Source: an uncultured Collinsella sp. (lineage in GTDB: Bacteria; Actinomycetota; Coriobacteriia; Coriobacteriales; Coriobacteriaceae). Taken from it: a stretch of 64,000 bases of DNA. The notes beneath the pieces are model-generated. The model was not told where the DNA came from. It searched no databases and saw only the letters and a program-made list of their open reading frames with translations. The stretch covers positions 1 through 64,000 of the forward strand of contig CAKUNE010000001.1 of NCBI GenBank assembly GCA_934668345.1, in the 5' to 3' direction. Both the position numbers and the translations under genes were made by a program. The stretch's first letter is position 1. The number at the start of each line of letters is the position of its first letter. This document shows, piece by piece, positions 33,654 through 43,335 of this stretch.

Positions 33654-34403
33654 TCACCGACCCAACATGAATTCCATCGCACGGAGGCGCTGATCGGTGT
33701 GCGTCGCCGCCCATACATGCGAAAGCCCAAGCAAGAACGCCGCCGTATGCGGGTCGATTCGCTCGGCCATGAGTGCATCGAACGTCATGGACATGAGGGC
33801 GCGCAGCCATGCAACCTCGCCGGTTGAAACCAACTCGGCGCCCGGAACGCTCGACGCGCACGACCCGCACATGAGGCCGCCCGCCTGGGGCGAAAAATAC
33901 GACAGCATCGGGTCTCCGCACAGCACGCAGGCCGAAAAATCGGGTCGGTAGCCAACGTGCGACAGCAGTTTAAAGACAAAGGCCGCCACGAGCAGGTCCA
34001 TATGCGCCGTGTCGAGCCCGCTGCTCACCAGAGCAAGCGCCCGCTGCGTGATGGCAAAGGTAAACGGGTCCTCAGCGTCCTCAAACGAGCACACGCGCGC
34101 CACCTCGGCAATCGCGCTTGCGGCGCAAGTCGTCTCGTAATCGGGCGCGGCGCCGAGCGGCGCCTCCATGAGCTCGGCCTGAGAAACCACGTCGAGCGAC
34201 CGACCATGCGCGAGCAGCATATCGACGGTGCAGAACAGCTCGCAGCGCGCCGCCAAGCGCCCGCCGGGTTTGCGCGCGCCCTTTGCCACGGCACGAACCT
34301 GCCGACCCCGCTCGTCAAGCATCGTCAGAATCAGGTCGGTCTCTTTGAGCTTGGTCTTATCGAGGACGAGTACCTTTGTGCGATATGTCCGGGAGCCTGC
34401 CAT
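33654..34403 (-). CDS. recO: DNA repair protein RecO
   Basis: A 249-residue recombination mediator that loads RecA with RecR. It has an N-terminal OB fold (YRTKVLVLDKTKLKETDLI), a helical core and a four-Cys zinc site (CVLCG ... CGSC near residues 152-176). There is little SD before its ATG, and it lies 15 nt after era, so translation probably depends on the upstream gene. The order era-recO is common. Confidence 0.92.
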   Translation of the reverse strand: MAGSRTYRTKVLVLDKTKLKETDLILTMLDERGRQVRAVAKGARKPGGRLAARCELFCTVDMLLAHGRSLDVVSQAELMEAPLGAAPDYETTCAASAIAEVARVCSFEDAEDPFTFAITQRALALVSSGLDTAHMDLLVAAFVFKLLSHVGYRPDFSACVLCGDPMLSYFSPQAGGLMCGSCASSVPGAELVSTGEVAWLRALMSMTFDALMAERIDPHTAAFLLGLSHVWAATHTDQRLRAMEFMLGR

Positions 34404-34418
34404 GCGCGCCGCGCGCCC

Positions 34419-35486
34419 TTAGTCCTCGGCATTGTAGCCAAAGCGGCGAATCTGGGCCTCGTCGTCACGCCAGCCGGCCTTGACCTTCACGTCCAGCTCC
34501 AAAAAGACCTGCGTGCCAAAGATGCGCTCAAGATCGCGACGGGCGTCGATACCGATATGCTTGATCATCTCGCCGCCCTTGCCGATGATGATGCCTTTTT
34601 GGCCCTCGCGCTCGACGTAAATGGTGGCGTGCACGCGCAGCACCTTCTTGGTCTGCTCAAGCGCATCGCAGATCACGCCGACAGAGTGCGGGATCTCATC
34701 GCGAGTGCGGCGCAAAACCTTCTCGCGCACGAACTCGGCAACGAGCGTCTCATCGGAAGCGTCGGTACCCATGTCCTCGGGGAACCAACGCGGACCCTCG
34801 GGCAAAAAGTGCGCAACGGTCTCGATGAAGGCATCGACGTTAAAGTTCTTGACCGACGACGTCACGATCTCGTCGTCATATTCCATAAGCTCGTGGGCGG
34901 CCTTAAGCTGCTCCATGACCTGTGCGGGGTCGGCTTCATCGGCCTTGGTGAGCACCAGGACCTTCTTGGAACGGGCATTCTTGACACGCTCGGCAACCCA
35001 GGCGTCTCCCCTGCCGATCGGTTTGGTGGCATCAATCAAAAACGCGACGACATCGACATCGTTCAGCTCGAACAGCGCGCTCTTGTTGAGCTCGGACCCT
35101 AGACCGTCCTTGGGCTTGTGGATACCCGGGGTATCAACAAAGACCAGCTGGTAGCCGGGGCGGTTGACGACGGCGCGCATGCGGCGGCGGGTCGTCTGGG
35201 CCACCGGCGAGGTGATGGCGACCTTTTTGCCATAGCAGGCGTTGAGCAGCGTTGACTTACCGGCGTTGGGGCGGCCGACCAAGGCCACGAAGCCACTGCG
35301 GAAACCGGGCTCAACGTCGCCAAAGCCCGCGAGGCTGTCGTCCTCGTCGCACAGGGCGTCGAGTTCCTCGTCGCTCATGCCCTCAAACGGGTCGAACTCC
35401 TCGACTTCCTCATAGGCCTCGGTCGCCTTAGCATCCGGGGACTCGTCGTCCAAAATTTCATCGATAGGCTGCATATTGTCGGACAT
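34419..35486 (-). CDS. era: GTPase Era
   Basis: A 355-residue GTPase that assists 30S assembly by binding the 3' end of 16S rRNA. G1 is GRPNAGKST at residues 71-79, DTPGIHKP follows, and TKADEAD is G4. The C-terminal KH domain has GIIIGKGGEMIKHIG. About 62 acidic residues (EEVEEFDPFEGMSDEELDAL region) precede the G domain; typical Era lacks these. SD GAAAGGGA precedes the ATG. Confidence 0.95.
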   Translation of the reverse strand: MSDNMQPIDEILDDESPDAKATEAYEEVEEFDPFEGMSDEELDALCDEDDSLAGFGDVEPGFRSGFVALVGRPNAGKSTLLNACYGKKVAITSPVAQTTRRRMRAVVNRPGYQLVFVDTPGIHKPKDGLGSELNKSALFELNDVDVVAFLIDATKPIGRGDAWVAERVKNARSKKVLVLTKADEADPAQVMEQLKAAHELMEYDDEIVTSSVKNFNVDAFIETVAHFLPEGPRWFPEDMGTDASDETLVAEFVREKVLRRTRDEIPHSVGVICDALEQTKKVLRVHATIYVEREGQKGIIIGKGGEMIKHIGIDARRDLERIFGTQVFLELDVKVKAGWRDDEAQIRRFGYNAED

Positions 35487-35498
35487 GGGAATCCCTTT

Positions 35499-35876
35499 CT
35501 AAATAAAGCCGAGCGCGTGGGCAAATACCAGCAAGCCCACAATCGCGGCGGTGATTGAAAGTACGTATACCGAGGCGGCGGCGATGTCCTTGGCGCGTTT
35601 TGCCAGCGGATGGAGCTCCTGGGTCGCCAGATCGACAATGGCCTCCATGGCGGTATTGCACAGCTCGCCGTGAATCACCAGGCCGCAGCAGATGATAATC
35701 GTGGCCCACTCGGCAATGTCGAGCCCCACGATGCAGCCGGCAATGACGGTGCACACGCCCGCTACAAGCATGACCTTAATGTTGCGCTCGGTCTTGACGG
35801 CGGTGACGAAGCCCTCCATGGCGTAGGAGAACGACTTTAAAAAGGACGGATGGTCCTTGTTCGATCCGGGAATCAT
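35499..35876 (-). CDS. dgkA: diacylglycerol/undecaprenol kinase family protein
   Basis: A 125-residue membrane enzyme with three helices. The DgkA signature ELCNTAMEAIVDL is at residues ~72-84, followed by KRAKDIAAASVYV. Gram-positive members phosphorylate undecaprenol for cell-wall carrier recycling rather than diacylglycerol. AGGAG precedes the ATG by 6 nt. It lies between ybeY and era, its usual place. Confidence 0.92.
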   Translation of the reverse strand: MIPGSNKDHPSFLKSFSYAMEGFVTAVKTERNIKVMLVAGVCTVIAGCIVGLDIAEWATIIICCGLVIHGELCNTAMEAIVDLATQELHPLAKRAKDIAAASVYVLSITAAIVGLLVFAHALGFI

Positions 35877-35885
35877 AAACGGCTC

Positions 35886-36395
35886 CTAGTCGTGGGCATG
35901 ATTGGTGATGGGGCCGACGTGAACGAGTTTGGGGTCCTCGCCGCGCTCGAGCGCCAGATCGCGCAGGATAGCGTCCTCGCGGGCCTCCATGACCTCGGCC
36001 TCCTCGTCCTCGATATGGTCGTACCCCAGCAGGTGCAGCATGCCGTGTACGAGCATCAGGCGGCACTCGTCGGCAGGGCTATTGCCAAAGCCGGGGGCCT
36101 GACGGGCAATGACCTGCGGGGCAAAGATGATATCGCCGAGCTCGAGCGTCTCGTCGGCGGGAATATCCTCGTCAAAGGCCGAGTCGCATTCAAACGAGAG
36201 CACATCGGTGGTGCGGTCGATACCGCGCCACTCGTGGTTGAGCTCGTGCATCTCGTCCTCGTCGACATACGAAAGGGAAATCTCGACTTCACGCCCAACA
36301 CCCTCGGCGGCAAGCACAACCTCGCAGATGTGCTCCACCTCCTGCGCGTCGAGCAGCGTATCGAGCTCGGCATCGTTGCTGATCAATACACTCAA
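35886..36395 (-). CDS. ybeY: rRNA maturation RNase YbeY
   Basis: A 169-residue zinc endoribonuclease for 16S rRNA 3' end maturation and ribosome quality control. The catalytic HGMLHLLGYDH places metal ligands at H117, H121 and H127. The start is TTG, chosen because AAGGAG sits 5 nt before it and it overlaps the phoH stop (TTGA). The C-terminal ~30 residues after EDEEAE extend the family minimum. Confidence 0.93.
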   Translation of the reverse strand: MSVLISNDAELDTLLDAQEVEHICEVVLAAEGVGREVEISLSYVDEDEMHELNHEWRGIDRTTDVLSFECDSAFDEDIPADETLELGDIIFAPQVIARQAPGFGNSPADECRLMLVHGMLHLLGYDHIEDEEAEVMEAREDAILRDLALERGEDPKLVHVGPITNHAHD

Positions 36396-37378
36396 CGGGA
36401 CTCCTTTCGGTCGCGCGAGCGCTGCTCACGCACGTCATCATAAGCATCGTATGCCTCGACGATACGACCCACCAGGGCATGGCGCACCACATCGGCGCGC
36501 TCCAGGTGTGCAAACGCCACATCGTCGACACGGCCCAAAATCTTCTCGACATCCGCCAAGCCACCACGACGACCCACCAGGTCGCGCTGGCTGAGGTCGC
36601 CGGTAATCACGAACTTGGAGTTGAATCCAAGGCGTGTCAGGAACATCTTCATCTGCTCGGGCGTGGTATTTTGCGCCTCGTCGAGCACCACGAAAGCATC
36701 GCTCAGCGTACGACCGCGCATATAGGCAAGCGGAGCGATCTCGATCACGCCGCGCTCCATAAGCTCATCGGTTCGCTCGCGATCCATCATGTCAAAAAGT
36801 GCGTCGTAGAGCGGACGCATGTACGGATCGATCTTTTCCTCGAGGGTGCCGGGCAAAAAGCCCAGGTTCTCCCCCGCCTCGACAACCGGACGCGTCAAGA
36901 TCAAACGGCCCACCTCGTGACGCTTGAGCGCGGCGACGGCGAGCGCCATGGCCAGATAGGTCTTACCGGTACCGGCTGGACCCAGGCCAAACGTGATGGT
37001 ATGCGAGCGGATGGTATCCACATAGCGCTTTTGCCCGAGCGTCTTGGGGCGAATGACGCGGCCGCGATACGAAAGCAGCACGTCATCGCGAAGCGACGTA
37101 GCCTCGTGCTCACCGTCGCGCAAGACGGCCAGGCAGCGAGAGACATCGTCGGCAGACAGCGTGCGCCCGGCGGCCGCCTCGCGGAAAGCATGTTCGAAAA
37201 AACGCGCCACGAGTTCGACCTCGTCCGGGTCACCGCTCACGGCGATGCTATCGCCACGGGCGACCACGTGAGCGCGAACCAAACTCTCGAGCGCACGAAG
37301 GACGCCGTCGCCGGAACCCAAAACACGCGAGGGATCAATTCCCTCGGGAACGGTAAGTCTAATCTTCGAGGCTTCCAT
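36392..37378 (-). CDS. PhoH family ATPase
   Basis: A 328-residue P-loop protein of the PhoH/PhoL type. Walker A GPAGTGKT is at residues 133-140, Walker B is VVLDEAQNTTPEQMKMFLTR, and GDLSQRDL follows. An N-terminal KH-like region (RLTVPEG ... VSGDPDEVE) suggests RNA binding. The pairing phoH-ybeY points to rRNA or RNA metabolism. The ATG at 37378 has GGGAGG just upstream and lies 20 nt inside the 3' end of mtaB. Confidence 0.9.
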   Translation of the reverse strand: MEASKIRLTVPEGIDPSRVLGSGDGVLRALESLVRAHVVARGDSIAVSGDPDEVELVARFFEHAFREAAAGRTLSADDVSRCLAVLRDGEHEATSLRDDVLLSYRGRVIRPKTLGQKRYVDTIRSHTITFGLGPAGTGKTYLAMALAVAALKRHEVGRLILTRPVVEAGENLGFLPGTLEEKIDPYMRPLYDALFDMMDRERTDELMERGVIEIAPLAYMRGRTLSDAFVVLDEAQNTTPEQMKMFLTRLGFNSKFVITGDLSQRDLVGRRGGLADVEKILGRVDDVAFAHLERADVVRHALVGRIVEAYDAYDDVREQRSRDRKESR

Positions 37379-38651
37379 GGACCTCCCTGCGCGCATGGAC
37401 CAAGCCGGAATCATCGACTCCGATGATAGCAACATCGAGCAGGCACGGGGCTGTAAGTCCACAGGTATCGTCAAGACGGGCATGATGGAACGAACCGAGC
37501 GTCAGGTTGTCACCATACTCGAGCACGGCACGCTCGACAGTGCCCACGCGACGACGAGCATCGGCAATAGCGAGCTCCTGCGCCGCGTCTCGCATACGGC
37601 GGCTGCGCTCGGCCATAACCTCGGGCGGCACCTGGTCGGGCATGTCGGCAGCGAGGGTACCGGGACGCTTGCTGTAGCGGAACACGTGCATACGCGAGAA
37701 CCCCACGCGGCGGCACAGCGCCAGCGACTCCTCGAACTCCTCGTCCGTCTCACCAGGAAAACCGACGATGACGTCGCACGAAAGAGACGCCTGCGGCAGG
37801 ATGGCGCGAATCATGCGCACCGTGTCCTCAAAAGCCTCGGCACTATAGGGACGACCCATGCGATGCAGCGTCGCCGTACAGCCGGACTGCACGGGCAGGT
37901 GCAAAAACGGGGCAATACGCTGCGGATAGCGCGCCATAACCTTAAGCAGGCGCTCAGAGATATCCATGGGTTCGACCGAGGAAATGCGCACATGCGCAAT
38001 AGTCGTGCGCTCCATGATGGCCTCGAGCAGCTCATCGATTTCGACATGCTCGTCGGTCGCGCTCTTGCCATCGTAGGCACCCAGGTTCACACCGGTCAGC
38101 ACCACCTCGGGCACGCCGGCCTCCTGGGCCTCGCGAACTTGCTCAAGCACGGACTCGACGGGCACGGAACGCTCGGGGCCGCGGGCCTTCCACACGATGC
38201 AATAGGTGCAACGGTGGTTGCAGCCATCCTGGATCTTCACGCCCAGCCGCGAACGACCGAGCGCATCGACCACGTCACCATCGCTGCAGGCGGGAACGCT
38301 ATCGGACTCAACGCCCAGCACATCGCAGACACGTTCGGCGACATCGATCTTAGACGGCTCGGCAATCACGCGATCCGAAAGCTCCAACAGCTCCTCGGGA
38401 TGCAAATTGACCACGCATCCGGTCACGACCACATAGGGCTCGTTTGGATGGGCCAGCGCATGACGGACGGCCTTACGGGTCTTGGCCTCGGCCTCGCCCG
38501 TAACGGCACAGGTGTTAATGACGATCAGATCGGCATCGTGGGGCTCCACCATAGCAAAGCCCAGGCGCATAAGATCGGCAGTGATACGGTCAGACTCAAC
38601 CCGGTTGACACGGCAGCCGAGGTTGACGACGGAAATATGGGGTGCGAGCAC
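37359..38651 (-). CDS. mtaB: tRNA (t6A37) methylthiotransferase MtaB
   Basis: A 430-residue radical-SAM methylthiotransferase converting t6A37 to ms2t6A37. MTTase Cys are at 13 (NLGCRVNRVES), 48 (NTCAVTGEAEAKTRK) and 79 (TGCVV). CxxxCxxC is at 144-151 (GCNHRCTYC). GCRVN and AVTGEAE separate it from MiaB/RimO. It sits downstream of dnaJ, as in many Firmicutes. The protein ends within the phoH start region. Confidence 0.93.
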   Translation of the reverse strand: MLAPHISVVNLGCRVNRVESDRITADLMRLGFAMVEPHDADLIVINTCAVTGEAEAKTRKAVRHALAHPNEPYVVVTGCVVNLHPEELLELSDRVIAEPSKIDVAERVCDVLGVESDSVPACSDGDVVDALGRSRLGVKIQDGCNHRCTYCIVWKARGPERSVPVESVLEQVREAQEAGVPEVVLTGVNLGAYDGKSATDEHVEIDELLEAIMERTTIAHVRISSVEPMDISERLLKVMARYPQRIAPFLHLPVQSGCTATLHRMGRPYSAEAFEDTVRMIRAILPQASLSCDVIVGFPGETDEEFEESLALCRRVGFSRMHVFRYSKRPGTLAADMPDQVPPEVMAERSRRMRDAAQELAIADARRRVGTVERAVLEYGDNLTLGSFHHARLDDTCGLTAPCLLDVAIIGVDDSGLVHARREVHGSLED

Positions 38652-38660
38652 GCGGGCTCC

Positions 38661-39809
38661 TTAATCGAGGATATCGTCGAGGGCACTCTTGATACGGTCG
38701 GTCACCGACTTCTTACCGGAAGCGACGTCATCGCCCATCTCATCGGCAAAAGCACGGAGCAGCTCGCGTTGCTTATTGGAAAGATTGGTGGGAACGACCA
38801 CGCGCAGTTGCACGATCAGGCGGCCACGCGAACCGCCACCGCCAATGCGCGGCATGCCGTAATTATTGACGCTCACGGTGTCGCCGTACTGGGCGCCGGC
38901 GGGAACCGTCACCTTAACGACCTCGTCGGGCATAATGCCCTCGACCTCGATCTCGCAGCCGAGCGCAGCCTGCGCAATCGAGATATCGCTCACCAGGTAC
39001 AGGTCGTCACCGTTGCGCTTAAAACGCTCGTGGTCGGCGACGCGCACGTTGACAATCAAGTCGCCCGAAGGCTCGCCGCGAAGGCCGGCCTCGCCAAAGC
39101 CGCTCACACGCAGCTGGCGACCGGTAGAAACGCCGGCGGGAATATCGATGTCGATCTTTTCATGCGAAGGCGTGCGGCCCTGACCGTCGCAGGTCTCGCA
39201 GGGATGGTCGATAACCGTGCCCTCGCCATGGCAGTCGGGGCAAGGCGAGGAAGACTGAACCTGGCCCAAAAACGATCGCTGAACCGTCGTGACGTAGCCC
39301 GTACCGTGGCAACGGCCGCACTGCTTTTCCTGTGCGCCCTCTGCCCTACCGGTGCCATTGCAGTCCTCGCAAGGAGCAAGGCGGTCATAGCTGATCGTCT
39401 TTTTGCAGCCGAGCGCCGCCTCCTCGAGCGTCACCGAAAGCGAGATGGCCATGTCACGTCCGCGACGACGCTCACGACGGCTGCGGGCGCCTCCGCCGGC
39501 ACCGCCGCCAAAGAACGACGAGAACAAGTCGTCCATGCCCATGCCACCAAAGATATCGTTGATATCGACGTAGCCCGAACCACCAGGGCCGTCGGCAGTG
39601 CCGTAACGGTCGTAGTTAGCACGTTTCTGTTCATCGGAAAGAACGGAATAGGCCTCGTTGAGCTCCTTGAACTTGGCCTCGGCCTCGGGGTCGTCCGAAA
39701 CATCCGGATGTACGGTACGGGCCTTCTTTAGAAACGCACGCTTAATCGTCCGCGCGTCGGCATCCTTGTCGACGCCAAGCACCTCGTAGTAATCCCTATT
39801 TTCCGACAC
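38661..39809 (-). CDS. dnaJ: chaperone DnaJ
   Basis: A 382-residue type I Hsp40. The J domain (YYEVLGVDKDAD, HPD) spans 1-70, followed by a Gly-rich stretch, four zinc repeats (CEDCNGTG, CGRCHGTG, CPDCHGEG, CETCDGQG) and both C-terminal substrate domains. The GTG start at 39809 is supported by GGAAGGA 8 nt upstream; the in-frame ATG 22 codons earlier gives an N-terminus unlike DnaJ. dnaK and grpE are not in the window. Confidence 0.95.
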   Translation of the reverse strand: MSENRDYYEVLGVDKDADARTIKRAFLKKARTVHPDVSDDPEAEAKFKELNEAYSVLSDEQKRANYDRYGTADGPGGSGYVDINDIFGGMGMDDLFSSFFGGGAGGGARSRRERRRGRDMAISLSVTLEEAALGCKKTISYDRLAPCEDCNGTGRAEGAQEKQCGRCHGTGYVTTVQRSFLGQVQSSSPCPDCHGEGTVIDHPCETCDGQGRTPSHEKIDIDIPAGVSTGRQLRVSGFGEAGLRGEPSGDLIVNVRVADHERFKRNGDDLYLVSDISIAQAALGCEIEVEGIMPDEVVKVTVPAGAQYGDTVSVNNYGMPRIGGGGSRGRLIVQLRVVVPTNLSNKQRELLRAFADEMGDDVASGKKSVTDRIKSALDDILD

Positions 39810-39890
39810 GACCGAATCCTTCCGACTTTCATTATTGTCACAGTGCGTCCTATACCCAAGCTGGGCCGACCGCAAACAGAGGGTTTGATG

Positions 39891-40994
39891 TTATTGCATT
39901 TGGTACGGCGAAAGCATGGCCCGTTGCGAGCAACTTGCGAACCAAACCGACACGAGCGCGAACATGAAGCCGTTGGCAAAACCGTTGGCAAACTGCATCG
40001 CGCCGCGCTTCCACCACAGCAGGCTGCGATGAAGCACACCGTCCGAAAGCACCATGAACAGGCCCATGGTAAACGGAATAAAGCACATCACGGCGAAGGC
40101 CGAGAACACGCCCGAGATGGCCGACAGCACCAAAAATGGCGCCACGATGCCCATCAGGTAAAAACCGGTACGGGCCTTGCCTTCCAGGCGCTCGGCCTCA
40201 ACATGGGCGCGGCCGACAAGATCGCCACCCGAGGCACCGTTGGTGCCGGCGTGACCCATACCGCTAATGCGGACCTCGTCGCCGTCATGCGTGCCGGCAG
40301 GAAACTCAATCGTCTGCTCGGAGGTCACACGGGTTCGCCCGCTGCCACCGCAATCGGGGCAGGGGTCGGCCACGACCTTACCGGAACCGCCGCACTCGGG
40401 GCAGACCGACTGGAACGTGCCCGCACCAAACAGGAAGGACAGGTCGACGTCGATGTGGCCGCGGCCACCGCAGCTCGGGCAGGTATGTGCATGCTCGGAC
40501 GAAACAGAGCCCGAGCCGCCGCAGTGAACACAGGTATCGAAGCGCGTGTAGCGGACGGTCTTGTGGGCACCGCCCTTGGCCTCCTTGGCGTCGAGTTTGA
40601 TATCGACGACCACGTTGGCGCCGTTCTCGGGATTGTAGGCAGCCTGGCCGCGACGCTGCTGGCCCCAGGCGCCACCAAAGGGAAAGCCGCCCTCAAAGGG
40701 ATTGCCATAGCCCGTGTTGCCGGCGTAGCCGCCACCATAGGGCGAAGCCGTAGGAGCACCGGCAAATGGATTGCCAGAACGCATGGCGTCGTAGCGCGCA
40801 CGTTTTTGCTCATCCGAAAGCACGGCGTAAGCCTCGGAAACCTCTTTAAACTTTTCCTCGGCATCCGGCTCTTTATTGACGTCCGGATGGAGCTTACGGG
40901 CCTTTTGCTGGAAGGCCTTTTGAATATCACGCGAGGTGGCGTCCTTGGAGACACCCAGAATCTCGTAGTAATCTTTTTCGTTCATCGTCGCCAT
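39891..40994 (-). CDS. membrane-anchored DnaJ-like protein
   Basis: A 367-residue Hsp40 relative. The J domain is intact (HPD at 36-38), then Gly/Pro-rich residues 73-115, and four CxxCxGxG-type zinc repeats between about 155 and 220. A single short C-terminal beta segment ([16 protein letters not shown]) follows. The second substrate domain is missing. In its place are about three membrane helices (277-297, 299-318, 337-355). It could recruit DnaK to the membrane. It is 81 nt upstream of dnaJ. AGGAGG lies 9 nt before the chosen ATG. Confidence 0.8.
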   Translation of the reverse strand: MATMNEKDYYEILGVSKDATSRDIQKAFQQKARKLHPDVNKEPDAEEKFKEVSEAYAVLSDEQKRARYDAMRSGNPFAGAPTASPYGGGYAGNTGYGNPFEGGFPFGGAWGQQRRGQAAYNPENGANVVVDIKLDAKEAKGGAHKTVRYTRFDTCVHCGGSGSVSSEHAHTCPSCGGRGHIDVDLSFLFGAGTFQSVCPECGGSGKVVADPCPDCGGSGRTRVTSEQTIEFPAGTHDGDEVRISGMGHAGTNGASGGDLVGRAHVEAERLEGKARTGFYLMGIVAPFLVLSAISGVFSAFAVMCFIPFTMGLFMVLSDGVLHRSLLWWKRGAMQFANGFANGFMFALVSVWFASCSQRAMLSPYQMQ

Positions 40995-41052
40995 GCGCGG
41001 CAACCTCCTGCTCACAGCAGCGTATATATTCCGGTAATTCTACCCGAGCGGC

Positions 41053-42285
41053 CTAAGCTAGATCCCAAAACAGCTCGAACAGAACATTTCCATCGAGCCA
41101 GCCCAAGTGGGTCGGCGCCAGATGGGCGCGGGTGCGATCCGCGATGACGTCGGCCGATGCGACGGAGCCCACATAGGGATCGTCGGCGTCTGGCACCCAG
41201 ACGGCAAGCCCAAGCTCAAGGGCGCGGTCGCAAGCTGCTGTCAGTTCGTCCACGGGAATCACGTCCGCCGCGCGAACCAGCAGGTCGGACCCCACGCCAT
41301 GCGTCATGCGGCAGGCGAGCATCAGGTCCTCGGCCACCGTCTCGCGCCGCGAAAGATACTCGGCCTCAAAAGTCGACGCGGCATCATCGCGCTGTACCAA
41401 GCGCACGCGATGCGCGTCACCACGAGGCAAAACGCCGGGAAACAGCTCGGCCAAACGATCAAAATCATCGGTATCGAGCATGCCGGCGGCAGAGCGACCT
41501 AGGCCCAAATAGCCCTGACCGGTCCAGTAAGCGATATTGTGGGCGCACTCATGCCCATCGAGGGCATAGCTCGCTACCTCGTAGGGGTGATAGTCGGCCG
41601 CACTCAGGCGATCGCGCGCCACATCCATGCAGGCGGCCTGAAAATCCTCATCGGGTTCCAGAGACTCGTCTCGGCACGCCATGCGATAGAGTGGCGTGCC
41701 TTCCTCGAGCGTGAGCGGATAGACCGACACGTGATGCGGGGCAGCCGCAAGCACGCCATCGAGCGTGCGTTGCCAACTCGCAGCCGTCTGTCCGGGAAGC
41801 CCGCACATAAGGTCGCACGACACGTCAAGCTCAGCGTCTTTGACCATCGCGATGGCCGCGAGGGCCCGCTCGGCATCGTGGATGCGGCCGATAGCGGCAA
41901 GCTCGTCATTATCGAGCGTTTGCACGCCAAGTGAAATGCGCGTGACACCCGCCACGGCAAGGGCTTCTGCAAGCTCGGCAGTCAGCGACTCAGGATTGGC
42001 CTCGCAGGTAAACTCAACGGGCTTACACCGCATGGAGATGCGCCGGGCAAGTTCCACCAGGCGCTCCCCCGCCAGCGACGGCGTGCCGCCGCCCACGTAG
42101 ACGGTGCGGACCTGCTCGAGCGCCCCGGCGTCGCCAAAGGCATCGAGACGCGCGTACAGCCGCTCAAAATAGGCATCGAGCGCAGCATTCAGGTCGCACG
42201 GCGCAAAGCTGCGCGAGTCGAAGTCGCAGTAGCGGCACTTTTGAGCGCAAAACGGTACGTGCACGTACAGCGCGGTAACGGCCAC
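41053..42285 (-). CDS. hemW: radical-SAM heme chaperone HemW-like protein
   Basis: A 410-residue radical-SAM protein of the coproporphyrinogen III oxidase-like group. The cluster motif CAQKCRYCDF gives C13, C17 and C20. VYVGGGTPS and ANPES are family blocks, and a HemN C-terminal domain follows. HemW proteins deliver heme and do not oxidise coproporphyrinogen; the F after CxxxCxxCD fits HemW. The order lepA-(dus)-hemW-dnaJ is common in Gram-positives. It starts 2 nt after dus. Confidence 0.88.
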   Translation of the reverse strand: MAVTALYVHVPFCAQKCRYCDFDSRSFAPCDLNAALDAYFERLYARLDAFGDAGALEQVRTVYVGGGTPSLAGERLVELARRISMRCKPVEFTCEANPESLTAELAEALAVAGVTRISLGVQTLDNDELAAIGRIHDAERALAAIAMVKDAELDVSCDLMCGLPGQTAASWQRTLDGVLAAAPHHVSVYPLTLEEGTPLYRMACRDESLEPDEDFQAACMDVARDRLSAADYHPYEVASYALDGHECAHNIAYWTGQGYLGLGRSAAGMLDTDDFDRLAELFPGVLPRGDAHRVRLVQRDDAASTFEAEYLSRRETVAEDLMLACRMTHGVGSDLLVRAADVIPVDELTAACDRALELGLAVWVPDADDPYVGSVASADVIADRTRAHLAPTHLGWLDGNVLFELFWDLA

Positions 42286-42287
42286 CC

Positions 42288-43331
42288 TTAGGCCTCCAGC
42301 GGATGCGCGGGCACCGACTCGCCGGCGGCAAGCGCTGTCTCACAGGCCACCACATCGCGTTCGATATCATCGACCAGCGCCATAAACTCCTCATACGAGG
42401 AGCAGCGCACCACCTGAGCGCGCCAGGCGGCGGCATGGGGCATGCCTTTGAGATACCAGCTCGCGTACGTACGGGCACGCGACATGAGCGGCAACAGCTC
42501 GTGCGTGAGCGTCAGGTGCTCGCGCAGGGCGTCCAGGCGCTCGGCCGAGCTGCGCGACGGCACCGGCGTGCCATCGAGCGCAAGGGCGCGCGCATCGCCA
42601 AACACCCACGGATTGCCGTAGATGCCGCGCGCGATAAACACCGCGCTGGCGCCCGAGCTGCTCAAATGTTCAGCCGCATCCTCGGCAGAGAACACATCGC
42701 CCGAACCGATTACGGGAATCTCAACGGCGTCAGCCACCTCATCGACCACCGACCAATCGGCCTGACCGGTATAGAGCTGCGTGGCGCAACGACCGTGAAC
42801 GGCAACTGCGGCGGCACCGGCGCCCTCGAGCATCTGGGCAAACGTCGCGGCATTGCGGTCCTCGGCATAAAAGCCCTTGCGGATCTTGACGGTCACGGGC
42901 ACATGCGCCGCACCCACCGCAGCCTCGACGATCTTCTCGGCCAGGTCGGGCGTACGCATAAGCGCCGAACCCTCGCCCTTGGTAACGACCTTGCGGGCCG
43001 GGCAGGCCATATTGATATCGATCAGCGACAGACGATCGCCCACGCGCTCCTCGACGGCAGCGACGGCGCTCGCAAACTGATCGGGCTTGGAGCCAAAGAG
43101 CTGCACGCAAATCTGCTGCTCCTCGTCGGCAGGCAGCACCAGGCGCCAGGTCTTATTGCTGGCATAGGCAAGGCCGGCCACACTCACCATCTCGCTGTAG
43201 GCGAGCTGAGCACCGCGGCGACGGCACATGATGCGATAGGCAGGGTCGGTCACGCCTGCCATAGGGGCCATGAGGAACGGCTGCTCGGCATAGGCGCCCA
43301 GCAGCCGCTTGCTGTATTCGGAAAGCGCCAT
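42288..43331 (-). CDS. dus: tRNA-dihydrouridine synthase
   Basis: An FMN-dependent enzyme that reduces uridines in the tRNA D-loop, 347 residues from this start. The start block APMAGVTDPAYRI, the FMN/catalytic block DINMACPARKVVTKGEGSALM (active Cys) and VKIRKGF are the Dus hallmarks. IGSGDVFSAEDA binds the FMN phosphate. An alternative ATG at 43343 overlaps the lepA stop; SD signals are equally weak for both. The DusB/DusC subtype is not resolved. Confidence 0.92.
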   Translation of the reverse strand: MALSEYSKRLLGAYAEQPFLMAPMAGVTDPAYRIMCRRRGAQLAYSEMVSVAGLAYASNKTWRLVLPADEEQQICVQLFGSKPDQFASAVAAVEERVGDRLSLIDINMACPARKVVTKGEGSALMRTPDLAEKIVEAAVGAAHVPVTVKIRKGFYAEDRNAATFAQMLEGAGAAAVAVHGRCATQLYTGQADWSVVDEVADAVEIPVIGSGDVFSAEDAAEHLSSSGASAVFIARGIYGNPWVFGDARALALDGTPVPSRSSAERLDALREHLTLTHELLPLMSRARTYASWYLKGMPHAAAWRAQVVRCSSYEEFMALVDDIERDVVACETALAAGESVPAHPLEA

Positions 43332-43335
43332 GGAC

